Shown piece after piece: positions 34,786-45,323 of a stretch of DNA of 64,000 nt. Below the pieces are notes generated by a model. The model did no database searches, had not been told where the DNA came from, and worked only from the letters and a program-made list of their open reading frames with translations. Each line of letters begins with the position of its first letter. The stretch's first letter is position 1. The DNA is taken from the NCBI RefSeq assembly GCF_015644585.1, contig NZ_JADOBI010000018.1, forward strand, positions 1 to 64,000, in the 5' to 3' direction. Made by a program: the position numbers and the translations under genes. This DNA is from Rahnella laticis (lineage in GTDB: Bacteria > Pseudomonadota > Gammaproteobacteria > Enterobacterales > Enterobacteriaceae).

Positions 34786-35258
34786 TGCGTATCGGTCACG
34801 GTTTTGATGTACATAAGTTTGGCGGCGAAGGCCCGCTGGTGATCGGTGGTGTGCGTATTCCTTATCCGCAGGGGTTACTGGCGCACTCCGACGGCGACGT
34901 TGCGCTGCATGCCGCCACTGACGCATTGCTTGGCGCGGCGGCGCTGGGTGATATCGGCAAGCTTTTCCCGGACACCGACCCGGCCTACAAAGGCGCGGAC
35001 AGCCGTGAACTGCTGCGCGAAGCCTATCGTCGCATTCGTGCAAAAGGCTACAAGCTGGGCAATCTCGATATCACGATCATCGCTCAGGCACCGAAAATGG
35101 CGCCGCACATCCCGCAAATGCGCGTATTCCTGGCCGAAGATTTGCAGTGCCATATGGACGACGTCAACGTCAAGGCGACCACAACTGAACAACTGGGTTT
35201 CACCGGCCGTGGCGAAGGTATCGCCTGCGAAGCCGTTGCACTGCTGATTAAGGAATGA
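34785..35258 (+). CDS. ispF: 2-C-methyl-D-erythritol 2,4-cyclodiphosphate synthase
   Basis: 157 residues; next-but-one MEP pathway step after IspD. The metal-binding residues are in [14 protein letters not shown] (DxH) and [40 protein letters not shown] and [19 protein letters not shown] are family signatures. RBS AGGAGG precedes the ATG inside ispD. Confidence 0.98.
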   Translation: MRIGHGFDVHKFGGEGPLVIGGVRIPYPQGLLAHSDGDVALHAATDALLGAAALGDIGKLFPDTDPAYKGADSRELLREAYRRIRAKGYKLGNLDITIIAQAPKMAPHIPQMRVFLAEDLQCHMDDVNVKATTTEQLGFTGRGEGIACEAVALLIKE

Positions 35259-35277
35259 TGTTGTGGAAGATTACCGC

Positions 35278-36327
35278 ATGATAGATATGTCGCGTCTCAC
35301 CTGGTTGCTGGGTGAACCCACTGCTACCGGCCTGCTGAAAGCCAATCCGGAAGACTTTATCGTCGAAGAGGATTTGGGGTTTGAACCGGATGGCGAAGGT
35401 GAACATCTCTTAGTGCGGATCCGTAAAAATGGCTGCAACACGCAGTTTGTTGCCGAGCAGCTGGCGCGTTTTGCCAAAGTGCATCCGCGCGATGTCAGCT
35501 ACGCCGGGCTTAAAGACCGGCACGCGGTAACAGAACAGTGGTTTTGCCTGCATATGCCCGGCAAGGCAGATCCTGATTTGAGCCAGTTCAATCTCGAAGG
35601 GTGCGAGGTGATCCGCGCCTCGCGCCATCGCAAGAAAATGCGTATCGGCACCCTGAAAGGCAATGAATTTACGCTGGTTTTGCGACAGATAAGTGATATC
35701 GATAATGTCGAAGCACGTCTGGCGAAAATTGTTGAGCAGGGCGTACCGAACTACTTCGGCACGCAGCGTTTTGGCCGCGGCGGCAATAATCTGGTGCAGG
35801 CGAAACGCTGGGCCACCAATGAAGCACGCCCTAAAGAGCGCGCCAAACGCAGTTTCTATTTATCCGCCAGCCGCAGTGCGATGTTTAACATTGTCGCCAG
35901 CCAGCGCCTGGCAGAAGGCACCGTCCGTCAGGCAATACTGGGCGATGCGTTACAACTCAGTGGCCGCGGCAGCTGGTTTGTGGCGAAAGCGGAAGAGTTT
36001 GAATCGCTGCAACCGCGTGTCGAAAGCGGCGAACTGCTGGTGACGGCACCCTTGCCGGGAGACGGATCGTTAGGCACGGCAGAAGAGGCCGAAGCCTTTG
36101 AGCTGGCTTGTCTGGCCGGGCAGGAAGATTTGCTTTCACTGCTCAAACGCGAGCGTGTTGAACCTGCACGTCGCGCCATTATGCTCCAGCCTTTGCAGAT
36201 GAAATGGCAGCGCTGGGATGACGTCACTCTGGAACTTAAATTCTGGCTACCGGCGGGCAGTTATGCCACCAGCGTAGTGCGTGAACTGATGCATCTGGAT
36301 GAAATGAATGCGGATATTACTGAGTAA
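35278..36327 (+). CDS. truD: tRNA pseudouridine(13) synthase
   Basis: 349 residues from [14 protein letters not shown], aligning with the E. coli start and length; a GTG five codons upstream is also in frame. It makes pseudouridine 13 in tRNA-Glu. The catalytic aspartate is in [17 protein letters not shown] (D near residue 80). [23 protein letters not shown] and [17 protein letters not shown] are typical. It overlaps the surE start by 20 bases. Confidence 0.96.
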   Translation: MIDMSRLTWLLGEPTATGLLKANPEDFIVEEDLGFEPDGEGEHLLVRIRKNGCNTQFVAEQLARFAKVHPRDVSYAGLKDRHAVTEQWFCLHMPGKADPDLSQFNLEGCEVIRASRHRKKMRIGTLKGNEFTLVLRQISDIDNVEARLAKIVEQGVPNYFGTQRFGRGGNNLVQAKRWATNEARPKERAKRSFYLSASRSAMFNIVASQRLAEGTVRQAILGDALQLSGRGSWFVAKAEEFESLQPRVESGELLVTAPLPGDGSLGTAEEAEAFELACLAGQEDLLSLLKRERVEPARRAIMLQPLQMKWQRWDDVTLELKFWLPAGSYATSVVRELMHLDEMNADITE

Positions 36328-37072
36328 CGACGACGGCGTACTGGCTCCCGGCATTCAGACACTGGCCTGCGCGCTACGTGAATTTGCGGATGTAAAGCTG
36401 GTCGCCCCTGACCGTAACCGCAGCGGCGCGTCGAACGCGCTGACGCTCGACGCGCCGTTACGTATTCAGTCCTATCCGAACGGCGATACCGCGGTCATCA
36501 ACGGTACGCCGACCGATTGTGTATATCTCGGCGTCAATTCGCTGATGCGCCCGAAGCCGGATATTGTCGTTTCCGGCATCAATGCAGGCCCGAATCTGGG
36601 CGATGATGTCATTTATTCCGGCACTGTCGCGGCGGCCATGGAAGGGCGTCATCTGGGATTTCCTGCGCTGGCGGTTTCACTCGACGGCCATCAGCATTAT
36701 GACACCGCAGCGATTATTACCTGCCGGCTGCTCAGGGCGCTGGCGCGCGAACCTCTTCGTACTGGCAAAATTCTGAATATTAACGTTCCGGACCTGCCAC
36801 TTTCCGAAATCAAAGGGATTAAGGTGACGCGTTGCGGTAGCCGCCATCCTGCTGAGCAGGTATTTTGTCAGCAGGATCCGCGCGGGCAAGACTTGTACTG
36901 GATTGGCCCGCCGGGCGATAAGTTTGACGTCGCACCTGACACCGATTTTGCGGCGGTCGCGCAAGGTTATGTTTCCGTGACGCCATTGCAGGTGGATTTG
37001 ACCGCCTACGCGGCTCAGGATGTCGTGGTCTCATGGTTGGAAAAGGCCGGGGTGAGCGCGAATGGTGAATAA
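36308..37072 (+). CDS. surE: 5'/3'-nucleotidase SurE
   Basis: 254 residues; survival protein with nucleotidase and exopolyphosphatase activity. The metal site is [17 protein letters not shown], with [26 protein letters not shown] and [20 protein letters not shown]. It overlaps truD by 20 and pcm by 11 bases, in the usual surE-pcm-nlpD-rpoS stationary-phase cluster. Confidence 0.97.
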   Translation: MRILLSNDDGVLAPGIQTLACALREFADVKLVAPDRNRSGASNALTLDAPLRIQSYPNGDTAVINGTPTDCVYLGVNSLMRPKPDIVVSGINAGPNLGDDVIYSGTVAAAMEGRHLGFPALAVSLDGHQHYDTAAIITCRLLRALAREPLRTGKILNINVPDLPLSEIKGIKVTRCGSRHPAEQVFCQQDPRGQDLYWIGPPGDKFDVAPDTDFAAVAQGYVSVTPLQVDLTAYAAQDVVVSWLEKAGVSANGE

Positions 37073-37688
37073 GCCGATGTATAACCTGCTGGAGCAACTC
37101 CGGCTGCAGGGCATTCATGATGAAAAACTGCTGCATGCCATCGAGTCCGTACCGCGTGAGCGCTTTGTGGATGAGGCGTTTCAGCATAAGGCTTACGAAA
37201 ATACCGCGTTGCCGATTGGCTCAGGCCAGACCATCTCTCAGCCTTATACCGTGGCGAGAATGACGGAATTACTGCGCCTGATGCCGACATCCCGCGTGCT
37301 GGAGATCGGCACCGGATCGGGCTACCAGACGGCCATTCTGGCGCATCTGGTTGAACATGTGTACTCGGTTGAGCGTATCAAAGGGTTGCAGTGGCAGGCC
37401 AAAAGGCGTCTCAAGCAGCTCGATTTGCATAACGTCTCCACGCGTCACGGCGATGGCTGGCAGGGCTGGCCTTCACGTGGCCCGTTTGATGCCATTATTG
37501 TTACCGCTGCACCGCCTGAAATACCTCAAGATTTACTGCAACAGCTCGACGAGGGCGGCGTGATGGTGTTGCCCGTCGGCGAAGAAAGCCAGACTCTCCA
37601 GCGCGTCACCCGGCGTGGTGACGATTTCGTTGCGGAGACCGTCGAAGCTGTCCGTTTTGTGCCGCTGGTGAAAGGCGAACTGGCCTGA
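37062..37688 (+). CDS. pcm: Protein-L-isoaspartate O-methyltransferase
   Basis: 208 residues, same length as E. coli Pcm. It repairs isoaspartyl damage with S-adenosylmethionine. Marks: [42 protein letters not shown], the SAM-binding [18 protein letters not shown] and [14 protein letters not shown]. The start lies within the surE end. Confidence 0.97.
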   Translation: MVNKPMYNLLEQLRLQGIHDEKLLHAIESVPRERFVDEAFQHKAYENTALPIGSGQTISQPYTVARMTELLRLMPTSRVLEIGTGSGYQTAILAHLVEHVYSVERIKGLQWQAKRRLKQLDLHNVSTRHGDGWQGWPSRGPFDAIIVTAAPPEIPQDLLQQLDEGGVMVLPVGEESQTLQRVTRRGDDFVAETVEAVRFVPLVKGELA

Positions 37689-37921
37689 ACCCAGACGCGC
37701 GCAGGACTAACCCCTTAAAATTTAAATACAACTGTTATATGGTGCTGTACTGGCGATGTTGATAGCATCCACTACAGTTTTTTATGGCACGGTCTGTTCC
37801 GGGTGAAAACCTGAACGGGCATGTCGCCTGCGCGTACAGTGTCAGATGACACGAAAATCGCCAGTTGGCGCGGTGTGCGCGGATAAAGAGATATTCTGAG
37901 ATTGCCGTAACGGGGGAAAAT

Positions 37922-38941
37922 ATGAGCACGGGAAGCCCAATAAAAACACTAAGCCGCATTGCAGTGTGTACATTTATCAGTGCCTGGATGGCGGGATGTT
38001 CGAACAATTCCAACACATCCGCGCCGATCAGCAGCGTTAATGGCGGCGGAAACAGCGGCAGCAGCAGTCAGAATACTCTGAATTCCCCTCCGCAAATGGC
38101 ACCTGCCGTCGGCCCTGGCGGACACATTGTGTACAACCGCAGCTATAACTCAATCCCTAAGGGAAGTTACAGCGGCAGCACCTATCAGGTGAAGCGCGGA
38201 GACACCTTATTCTACATCGCGTGGATCACCGGCAATGACTTCCGGGACCTTGCTGCGCGCAATAATATCCCTGCTCCTTACAGCCTAGAAGTGGGTCAGA
38301 CAGTCCAGATAAATAACGTTTCTTCTGCCGCCAGCACGAGCAGTACGACGGCCGTCACAGACGCCACAAATAGCGGTGTTCCGAAAGTTCCAACTGGGGG
38401 AATGCTCACAGGTTCTGTGGTTGCATCTCAACCAACTACCACGTATTCTGAATCTTCTGGTAAACAGAATGTAGGTAAGATGTTGCCTACATCAGGTGCA
38501 GTCACCACCACAACACCTGTTGCTGTAGCCAGCACTCCCGTCGCCACCTCAACGAATAATGGCGGTCCGGTTTCCACATGGAAATGGCCGACTGACGGGA
38601 AAATTATCGATAATTTCTCTGCTGCTGAAGGGGGAAATAAGGGGATCGATATCGCTGGTTCGCGTGGACAAGCTGTCGTAGCAACTGCCTCGGGGCGTGT
38701 TGTTTATGCCGGTAATGCTCTTCGCGGTTACGGTAATCTAATCATCATCAAACACAATGATGATTACCTGAGCGCCTACGCACATAACGATACAATGCTG
38801 GTCCGGGAACAACAAGAAGTGCAGGCGGGACAAAAAATAGCGACGATGGGTAGCACCGGAACCAGTTCAGTAAGATTGCATTTTGAAATTCGTTACAAGG
38901 GGAAATCCGTAAACCCGCTGCGTTATCTTCCGCAGCGATAA
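37922..38941 (+). CDS. nlpD: Murein hydrolase activator lipoprotein NlpD
   Basis: 339 residues from [10 protein letters not shown], with GGGGAAA upstream; 19 open codons before it are not conserved. Lipoprotein signal with lipobox WMAGC (Cys26). A LysM domain (about 88-131, [18 protein letters not shown]) binds peptidoglycan. A Thr/Ser-rich linker follows, then a LytM domain that lacks the zinc ligands ([13 protein letters not shown] in place of HxGxD), so it activates amidase AmiC and is not itself a hydrolase. In enterics the main rpoS promoter lies inside this gene. Confidence 0.95.
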   Translation: MSTGSPIKTLSRIAVCTFISAWMAGCSNNSNTSAPISSVNGGGNSGSSSQNTLNSPPQMAPAVGPGGHIVYNRSYNSIPKGSYSGSTYQVKRGDTLFYIAWITGNDFRDLAARNNIPAPYSLEVGQTVQINNVSSAASTSSTTAVTDATNSGVPKVPTGGMLTGSVVASQPTTTYSESSGKQNVGKMLPTSGAVTTTTPVAVASTPVATSTNNGGPVSTWKWPTDGKIIDNFSAAEGGNKGIDIAGSRGQAVVATASGRVVYAGNALRGYGNLIIIKHNDDYLSAYAHNDTMLVREQQEVQAGQKIATMGSTGTSSVRLHFEIRYKGKSVNPLRYLPQR

Positions 38942-38945
38942 ATCC

Positions 38946-38967
38946 GGGCAGAGCATTGATTCTGCCC
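38946..38967 (+). promoter_or_regulatory. Hairpin in the rpoS leader
   Basis: GGGCAGA-x8-TCTGCCC sits between the nlpD stop and the rpoS start. Just after it comes GGGTAGGAGCAGCTTATGAG, nearly identical to the E. coli rpoS ribosome-binding segment, where Hfq-dependent sRNAs relieve an inhibitory leader fold. The hairpin itself may be part of that fold or a weak attenuator. Confidence 0.5.
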
Positions 38968-38992
38968 TCGGGACCACGGGTAGGAGCAGCTT

Positions 38993-39979
38993 ATGAGTCA
39001 GAATACGCTGAAAGTTAACGAGTTACATGATGATGTAGATTTCGATGAGAACAGCGCTGAAGCCTTTGACGAGAAAGCAATAGTCGAAGAGACTGCCGAC
39101 AACGATGCTGAAGAAGAATTGTTGTCGCAGGCTGTAAGCCAACGAGTGCTGGACGCCACTCAACTGTATCTCGGTGAAATCGGTTATTCCCCTCTGCTGA
39201 CCGCAGAAGAGGAAGTTTATTTTGCACGACGCGCGTTGCGGGGAGATGTTCCTTCCCGCCGCCGTATGATTGAAAGTAACCTGCGTCTGGTGGTTAAAAT
39301 TGCCCGCCGCTACAGTAATCGCGGTCTGGCACTGCTGGATTTGATCGAGGAAGGCAACCTGGGTCTGATCCGTGCGGTTGAAAAATTTGACCCTGAGCGC
39401 GGCTTCCGTTTCTCTACCTATGCAACATGGTGGATCCGTCAGACGATTGAACGGGCGATCATGAATCAAACCCGTACCATTCGTTTGCCAATTCACATCG
39501 TTAAAGAACTGAACGTTTATCTGCGTACCGCACGCGAACTTGCACATAAACTGGACCATGAGCCGAGTGCTGAAGAGATTGCTGAGCAACTCGACAAACC
39601 GGTGCATGACGTCAGCCGTATGTTGCGCCTGAATGAGCGTATTACCTCTGTAGATACCCCGTTGGGCGGTGACTCAGAGAAAGCGCTGTTAGATATTCTG
39701 GCGGATGAAAAAGACAACGGCCCGGAAGACACCACGCAAGACGACGATATGAAACAGAGTATCGTGAAGTGGTTATTCGAGTTGAATGCAAAACAGCGTG
39801 AAGTTCTGGCGCGTCGTTTCGGCCTGTTAGGTTATGAAGCTGCAACGCTGGAAGATGTGGGTCGTGAGATTGGCCTGACACGTGAACGTGTTCGTCAGAT
39901 TCAGGTAGAAGGTCTGCGTCGCCTGCGTGAAATCCTGCAGGGACAAGGGCTGAGCATCGAAGCACTGTTCCGCGAATAA
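38993..39979 (+). CDS. rpoS: RNA polymerase sigma factor RpoS
   Basis: 328 residues (E. coli 330). General stress and stationary-phase sigma factor. Region 1.2 ([21 protein letters not shown]), region 2 ([34 protein letters not shown] and [20 protein letters not shown]), region 3 and region 4 ([20 protein letters not shown]) are all intact. No truncation, although this locus often carries mutations in laboratory enterics. It converges on mutS. Confidence 0.98.
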   Translation: MSQNTLKVNELHDDVDFDENSAEAFDEKAIVEETADNDAEEELLSQAVSQRVLDATQLYLGEIGYSPLLTAEEEVYFARRALRGDVPSRRRMIESNLRLVVKIARRYSNRGLALLDLIEEGNLGLIRAVEKFDPERGFRFSTYATWWIRQTIERAIMNQTRTIRLPIHIVKELNVYLRTARELAHKLDHEPSAEEIAEQLDKPVHDVSRMLRLNERITSVDTPLGGDSEKALLDILADEKDNGPEDTTQDDDMKQSIVKWLFELNAKQREVLARRFGLLGYEAATLEDVGREIGLTRERVRQIQVEGLRRLREILQGQGLSIEALFRE

Positions 39980-40027
39980 CTTTTCGTTAAGAAAAACTGT
40001 TCGCCGGAAAGACAGTTCGGTATCAAA

Positions 40028-40056
40028 AAAACGGTGGGTTAATCCCCACCGTTTTT
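40028..40056. terminator. Terminator between convergent rpoS and mutS
   Basis: AAAAACGGTGGG-GTTAAT-CCCACCGTTTTT-like stem (AAAACGGTGGG pairs with CCCACCGTTTT) with A and T tails on both sides. Confidence 0.9.
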
Positions 40057-40082
40057 CATTTCTGCCGCCAGCGGCCGCAGTT

Positions 40083-42659
40083 TTACACCATGTCTTTCAG
40101 ACGATAAATCCATTCCAGTGCCTGACGTGGCGAGAGAGAATCTGCGTCCAGAGATTCCAGCGCTTCTACCGCAGGCGACACTTCTTCTGCCAGCAGCGTC
40201 AGCTGCGGGCCATCCACTTTGCTGGCGGCGGCGTTGTTGGACAACGTTTCCAGCTCTTTCAGTTTCTGGCGTGCACGTTTAATGACATCACGCGGGACAC
40301 CCGCCAGCGCTGCGACGGCCAGACCATAACTTTTGCTGGCTGCGCCATCCTGCACGCTGTGCATAAACGCAATGGTATCGCCGTGTTCAATGGCATCAAG
40401 GTGAACGTTGACCGTACCTTCCATTTTTTCCGGCAGCGTCGTCAGCTCGAAATAATGGGTCGCGAACAGCGTCATGGCTTTAATGCGGCTGGCCAGATTC
40501 TCGGCGCACGCCCAGGCAAGCGACAAACCGTCGTAAGTGGATGTGCCGCGGCCGATTTCATCCATCAGCACCAGGCTATTTTCCGTGGCGTTATGCAGGA
40601 TGTTCGCGGTTTCGGTCATTTCCACCATGAAGGTTGAACGGCCAGAAGCCAGATCATCTGCCGCGCCGACGCGGGTGAATATCCGGTCTACGGGGCCGAT
40701 AACAGCGGTATCCGCAGGAACGTAGCTGCCAATATGCGCCATCAGGACAATCAGTGCCGCCTGACGCATATAGGTACTTTTACCGCCCATATTCGGGCCG
40801 GTGATGATCAGCATCCGGCGCACCGGAGACATGTTCAGCGGGTTGGAAATAAACGGTTCTTTCAGTACCTGTTCCACGACCGGATGGCGGCCACCGGTAA
40901 TGTTGATGCCGGGTTTCTCGCTCATCGTCGGGCAGGTGTAACTGAGCGTGTAGGCACGTTCTGCCAGATTACTCAGAACATCCAGCTCGGCCAGCGCGCT
41001 GGCGCTTTGCTGCAAAGCTGACAGATGCGGCATCAGCAAATCAAACAGCTCTTCGTACAGCGCTTTCTCCAGCGACAGGGCTTTGCCTTTGGACGTCAGA
41101 ACCTTATCTTCATACTCTTTCAGTTCCGGAATGATGTAACGTTCGGCGTTTTTGAGCGTCTGGCGGCGGACATAATGAATAGGAACAAGATGGCTTTGGC
41201 GGCGGCTCACTTCGATGTAATAACCATGTACACCGTTAAACCCGACCTTCAGCGTTTCCAGCCCCAGCTTTTCGCGTTCGCGAATTTCTAAGCGGTCAAG
41301 ATAGTCTGTTGCACCGTCAGCCAGTGCGCGCCATTCGTCCAGCTCCGCGTTATAGCCTGGCGAAATCACACCGCCGTCACGCACCAGAACCGGCGGGGCT
41401 TCAACAACCGCACGTTCAAGCAGTTCGACCAGCTCTGTAAATTCGCCGGTTTGCTCCACCAGCGTAGCGACATGCGCGGCGTCAGCGTCCTGCAAAATCC
41501 CACGGATTTCCGGCAGTTGCTGTAATGCATGACGCATGCGGGCAAGATCGCGTGGCCGGGCGCTGCGCAGGGCAAGTCGCGCCAGAATACGTTCGAGATC
41601 GCCGACCTGACGCAGCACGGGCTGCAAGTCTGCGGTCAGATCCTGTAATGCCCCGATTGCCTGCTGACGATGGGTCAGCATTTTGATGTCGCGGCTTGGC
41701 ATGTGGATCCAGCGTTTGAGCATACGGCTGCCCATCGGCGTGACGGCCTGATCCAGGACTGCCGCCAGCGTATTTTCCACGCCACCGGCCAGATTTTGTG
41801 TCAGTTCCAGATTACGGCGCGTCGCCGCATCCATAATGATGCCATCCTGCTGGCGCTCCATGGTCACGCCACGAATATGCGGCAGGGCGGTGCGCTGGGT
41901 ATCTTTCACATATTGCAGCAGGCAACCGGCGGCGCGCAGAGCCTGAGTGGCCTGTTCCACGCCAAACCCGCTCAGATCGCGGGTGCCGAACTGGAGATTC
42001 AGCTGTTGCTTTGCGGTTTCGAGCTCAAATTCCCACATCGGACGACGGCGCAGGCCGCGGCGGGAAGCGATAAGCGGCATGGCTTCAAAGCTTTCCGGAT
42101 ACAGAAGTTCTGCCGGATTTGTACGCTGTAATTCAGCGGCCATGGTTTCCAGATCGTCTGGCTGGGCGACACGAAAACGACCGGAGCTGATATCCAGCGT
42201 CGCATAGCCAAAGCCACGCCCGTCCTGCCAGATGGCCGCCAGCAGATTGTCATGACGCTCGCTCAGTAAGGCTTCATCACTGACCGTGCCGGGCGTTACG
42301 ATCCGCACAATTTTGCGCTCAACCGGCCCTTTGCTCAGCGCCGGATCGCCAATCTGTTCAGCGATAGCGACGGATTCGCCCAGTTGCACCAGCTTGGCCA
42401 GATAGCCTTCAACGGCGTGATAAGGCACACCGGCCATCGGAATCGGTTCGCCTGCCGAAGCGCCGCGTTTGGTCAGGGAAATATCCATCAGCTGAGACGC
42501 ACGTTTTGCGTCGTCATAAAACAGTTCGTAGAAGTCTCCCATACGATAAAACAGCAGAACTTCCGGGTTCTCTGCCTTAAGACGCAGGTACTGCTGCATC
42601 ATGGGGGTGTGGTCTGATAGATCCTTGCTTGCAGACTCTTTCATTTTGATTTTACTCAT
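40083..42659 (-). CDS. mutS: DNA mismatch repair protein MutS (N-terminus replaced by island DNA)
   Basis: 858 residues (E. coli 853); binds mismatches and recruits MutL. Visible: mismatch-contact loop [11 protein letters not shown], core and clamp domains, Walker [16 protein letters not shown], Walker [17 protein letters not shown], and [13 protein letters not shown]. Residues from HTPMMQQY on are normal. The first 16 or so ([16 protein letters not shown]) differ from the host-type MSGLDA found stranded at 59843, because the island inserted in this codon stretch and supplies a new 5' end. The first ATG has no RBS; the second (residue 6, 42644) has GAGT/AAAA upstream and may be the real start. 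Mismatch recognition should be intact. Confidence 0.95.
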   Translation of the reverse strand: MSKIKMKESASKDLSDHTPMMQQYLRLKAENPEVLLFYRMGDFYELFYDDAKRASQLMDISLTKRGASAGEPIPMAGVPYHAVEGYLAKLVQLGESVAIAEQIGDPALSKGPVERKIVRIVTPGTVSDEALLSERHDNLLAAIWQDGRGFGYATLDISSGRFRVAQPDDLETMAAELQRTNPAELLYPESFEAMPLIASRRGLRRRPMWEFELETAKQQLNLQFGTRDLSGFGVEQATQALRAAGCLLQYVKDTQRTALPHIRGVTMERQQDGIIMDAATRRNLELTQNLAGGVENTLAAVLDQAVTPMGSRMLKRWIHMPSRDIKMLTHRQQAIGALQDLTADLQPVLRQVGDLERILARLALRSARPRDLARMRHALQQLPEIRGILQDADAAHVATLVEQTGEFTELVELLERAVVEAPPVLVRDGGVISPGYNAELDEWRALADGATDYLDRLEIREREKLGLETLKVGFNGVHGYYIEVSRRQSHLVPIHYVRRQTLKNAERYIIPELKEYEDKVLTSKGKALSLEKALYEELFDLLMPHLSALQQSASALAELDVLSNLAERAYTLSYTCPTMSEKPGINITGGRHPVVEQVLKEPFISNPLNMSPVRRMLIITGPNMGGKSTYMRQAALIVLMAHIGSYVPADTAVIGPVDRIFTRVGAADDLASGRSTFMVEMTETANILHNATENSLVLMDEIGRGTSTYDGLSLAWACAENLASRIKAMTLFATHYFELTTLPEKMEGTVNVHLDAIEHGDTIAFMHSVQDGAASKSYGLAVAALAGVPRDVIKRARQKLKELETLSNNAAASKVDGPQLTLLAEEVSPAVEALESLDADSLSPRQALEWIYRLKDMV
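42589..42611. repeat. Left attachment repeat (attL, inside mutS)
   Basis: TACTGCTGCATCAT, then G, then GGGGTGTG. It matches 59803-59825 at 22 of 23 positions, and similarity stops abruptly at both sides. This copy lies in the functional mutS reading frame (codons for HTPMMQQY). Confidence 0.88.
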
Positions 42660-42728
42660 TTTTATATTCGATCAAGTGCTCATGTGGCCCCAGGTGAAAC
42701 CCTTTCAAACTCACATAAACCCATAAAT

Positions 42729-42789
42729 TTGTAGCTCACTTGTAGCCCAATGCGTGATAAATTGGTTTTACTCTTTCTCTGGGCTACAA
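42729..42789. promoter_or_regulatory. TTGTAGC repeats and inverted repeat at the integrase start
   Basis: TTGTAGC occurs at 42729 and 42740, 11 bases apart (one helical turn). TTGTAGCCCA at 42740-42749 is answered by TGGGCTACAA at 42780-42789, a perfect 10-bp inverted repeat around the first integrase codons. These could be integrase arm-type sites near attL or an operator for autoregulation. The region between the mutS and integrase starts must also hold both promoters. Confidence 0.45.
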
Positions 42790-44261
42790 ATGGTGGTGAT
42801 GCTTTGAAAACAACTCTCAGTCAGGGTTTTATTATCAAGAAGTTAAGTATCAATGTTAAGCCTGCACTCAGTAACTCTGGAAAAGTCGTTTTCGAAGCTA
42901 ACCCTGACCAAAAACCTTACATAGTCTTTGATGATCACAGAGAAGCCCCAGTGGGATTCGGGGTGAAAGTAAGTTTGACGAAAAAAACGTATGTAATCCA
43001 GCGAAGAGTGTCTTCCGGTGACCGTGATGTGAAAGAAGGCAAGAAACCGAGTTCGGTCTTAAAAGTGAAAGTAGGGAATGTGTCTGATTTTCCCAGTATC
43101 GATCAAGCCCGTGTAGTCGCTCGACAGTTGGTTCAGACAATGATCGCAACTAAAAGAAATCCTAATAAAATCAAGAGAGAAGTAGATTCAGCAGAACTCA
43201 CAATGAGCGAAATCTTTGCTCAATACAGAAATCATTTAATGGGTAGATCTAAACCAGCTAAACCAAACACCCTTGCGGTGCTTGATAAAGCCGAGAACCG
43301 TTTGAAAGACTGGGCTGGTTTGCGAGTAAAGGATTTAACAGGTAATGAAATTCTTCGTAAGTTTGATGAAATTGCCAGCAGAGCCAGAACAGCAGCAGAG
43401 CAAACATTCAGGTGGGCTAACGTTGCAGTCAAACACGCGATTGAAATTGAAGCAGGGAATGCTCAGACACAACAACGACAACCTTCCATGTCGTATAACC
43501 CTTTTTCCATTTTAAAGGTGCAGAAAAAATTCAGGACTCGCTCGGAACTGGAAGACAGCTACCGAGCAAAAGGTGTCAGAAATCCATTGTCACCAAAAGA
43601 CACGCTAGGGCGTTTTTTAAATGCCTTACATGACAAGAGAAACTTCAACCGTCTTGGTTGCGATTACCTACTGTTGACTATCCTGCTGGGAGCCAGGAAA
43701 GAAGAAACAGCTTCGCTGCGTTGGAGAGAATCTCTTACCAGTGAAGAAGCCAAAATTATCAGCTATGTTGATCTTGATAACAGAATCATTCGTTTTTACG
43801 ACACAAAAAATCGCAACGATCATGAACTACCAGTTTGTGATGCTGTAAAGCGGATACTTGAAGACAGACGAGATATCGTCACTAACACAGAAACTTGTCC
43901 AGATAAGCAGAAGTGGGTCTTTCCAGCACGTTCGCCAAGAAGCAAAGCAGGGCACTATTCTGACAGCAAAAGTTTACGTGAATATTTATGTCAGGATGCC
44001 GGTATCGTAAAGCTTGGAATGCATGACCTACGGCGAACTTTCGGGCGTGTTGCTGAGGAACATACTTCTTATGCTGTTGTGAAGAGATTACTCAATCATA
44101 GAAATACAACAGATCCTACTGAAAGATATGCTATTCCTGAGCAGACTCGAATTTTAGAAGCACTACAACGAATAGAGTTGCATATGCTGATGACGGCACC
44201 TAAGTTATACAATGTGCTGTTAGCTTCAGTACGGTATCCGTTGTTGCCAGCAGATGAATAA
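42750..44261 (+). CDS. Tyrosine-type site-specific integrase of the island
   Basis: 503 residues from the first ATG; a TTG at 42804 with GGTGGTGAT upstream (giving MKTTLSQGFIIKKL) is an alternative start. P4/bacteriophage-type layout: an N-terminal DNA-binding part, a core-binding part (about 150-230), and a catalytic domain with R316 (LLGARKEETASLRW), K353, H425-x-x-R428 (GMHDLRRTF), H450 (LLNHRNTTD) and nucleophile Y460 (ERYAIPEQ). All catalytic residues are present. It lies next to attL and reads into the island, so it is the likely enzyme for insertion into mutS. Confidence 0.92.
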   Translation: MRDKLVLLFLWATNGGDALKTTLSQGFIIKKLSINVKPALSNSGKVVFEANPDQKPYIVFDDHREAPVGFGVKVSLTKKTYVIQRRVSSGDRDVKEGKKPSSVLKVKVGNVSDFPSIDQARVVARQLVQTMIATKRNPNKIKREVDSAELTMSEIFAQYRNHLMGRSKPAKPNTLAVLDKAENRLKDWAGLRVKDLTGNEILRKFDEIASRARTAAEQTFRWANVAVKHAIEIEAGNAQTQQRQPSMSYNPFSILKVQKKFRTRSELEDSYRAKGVRNPLSPKDTLGRFLNALHDKRNFNRLGCDYLLLTILLGARKEETASLRWRESLTSEEAKIISYVDLDNRIIRFYDTKNRNDHELPVCDAVKRILEDRRDIVTNTETCPDKQKWVFPARSPRSKAGHYSDSKSLREYLCQDAGIVKLGMHDLRRTFGRVAEEHTSYAVVKRLLNHRNTTDPTERYAIPEQTRILEALQRIELHMLMTAPKLYNVLLASVRYPLLPADE

Positions 44262-44425
44262 AAGATAGTATAAGTAGTGAAGGAGTCTCGTGGAGGGAAT
44301 CACAAAAATTTTGTATCTACTTCATAAAGCATTGCAAAGATAAAAATTATAGTTCCGTTCCGTGATTAAAAACATTCATTATTTAAGTTTGATCACTATT
44401 TTGCTGTGAACTTCTGAGGATTAGA

Positions 44426-45310
44426 ATGATGGACGACTCAATAAAAATAAGAATCAGCAATCAGATATTTAAGTATGAAGTAAGACTACCGTCATCAGGT
44501 CTGGATGATAACACATTTACATTGGATTTTTTTGATGGGAAGTATCGGCAAGACGACTTGGTTGGGTTAATCCGAGATGTTGTTCCATACTTCTCCTTAA
44601 CAGCAGATGAAATGAGAGAGCTAGATCCCTCCGAGATTAATAAACGTAGCTTTACTCGAATCTCTGATGCACGGCGTCAGGCAAAAGGAGATTATGGGGA
44701 ATTAATGCTTTTTTTGATTTTAAGTATCTTTTATGATGTGCCAAAATTCGTAACGAAGGCAAGATTACGTTCTACGACAAGAGAGCAGATAAAGGGATTT
44801 GATTGCGCTCATTTTTCAGTTGAAAATGATAAAATCACTCTTTGGTTAGGTGAAGCAAAATTTCATAAATCTATAAGCGGAGCAATATCATCAGCACTGA
44901 GTTCGCTAACAGACCATCTGAACGATAAAAGTAGAATAGCAAGTGAACTAAAGTTATTGGGTGGGGAAATTGAGATAAACAAAACCCTTGATAGAAAACT
45001 CTATTTACAATTAAAGAGTTATGTCGATGGTGGGAAGAGTCTGGACTCAGTTGAAATCGCTGTTCCAGTGTTATTGACTTACGACAGTAAGTATATAGGT
45101 CAATGCTGCGGAAAGGGAAAGGTTTTAATGGATAAAGATCCATTTCTATCAGAATTGGGAACGGAGCTAACCAAACATTTCGAAGATATATATAAAAAGG
45201 CTTGGCCTAAAGACTCAAATATAAAACTAGTATTTTTCCTTTTTCCGTTTGAGGATGTGGCAAAGTTAAAAGAAAATATAGAGTTAGTTGAACAGGCTAT
45301 GAAGTTTTGA
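44426..45310 (+). CDS. hamA: Hachiman anti-phage protein HamA (DUF1837 nuclease)
   Basis: 294 residues. Matches the HamA/DUF1837 pattern: a conserved core with GDYGELMLFLILS, KGFDCAHFSV and LWLGEAKFHKSISGA. These give a PD-(D/E)xK-like set, E92, D126 and E143-x-K145. In Hachiman, HamA is the DNA-degrading effector held in check by HamB and released on phage-induced DNA damage. It is 13 bases upstream of hamB on the same strand. Identification rests on the motif set plus the partner; I cannot run a profile search. Strongly AT-rich compared with the core genome. Confidence 0.85.
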   Translation: MMDDSIKIRISNQIFKYEVRLPSSGLDDNTFTLDFFDGKYRQDDLVGLIRDVVPYFSLTADEMRELDPSEINKRSFTRISDARRQAKGDYGELMLFLILSIFYDVPKFVTKARLRSTTREQIKGFDCAHFSVENDKITLWLGEAKFHKSISGAISSALSSLTDHLNDKSRIASELKLLGGEIEINKTLDRKLYLQLKSYVDGGKSLDSVEIAVPVLLTYDSKYIGQCCGKGKVLMDKDPFLSELGTELTKHFEDIYKKAWPKDSNIKLVFFLFPFEDVAKLKENIELVEQAMKF

Positions 45311-45323
45311 TAACGAGGGTTCC

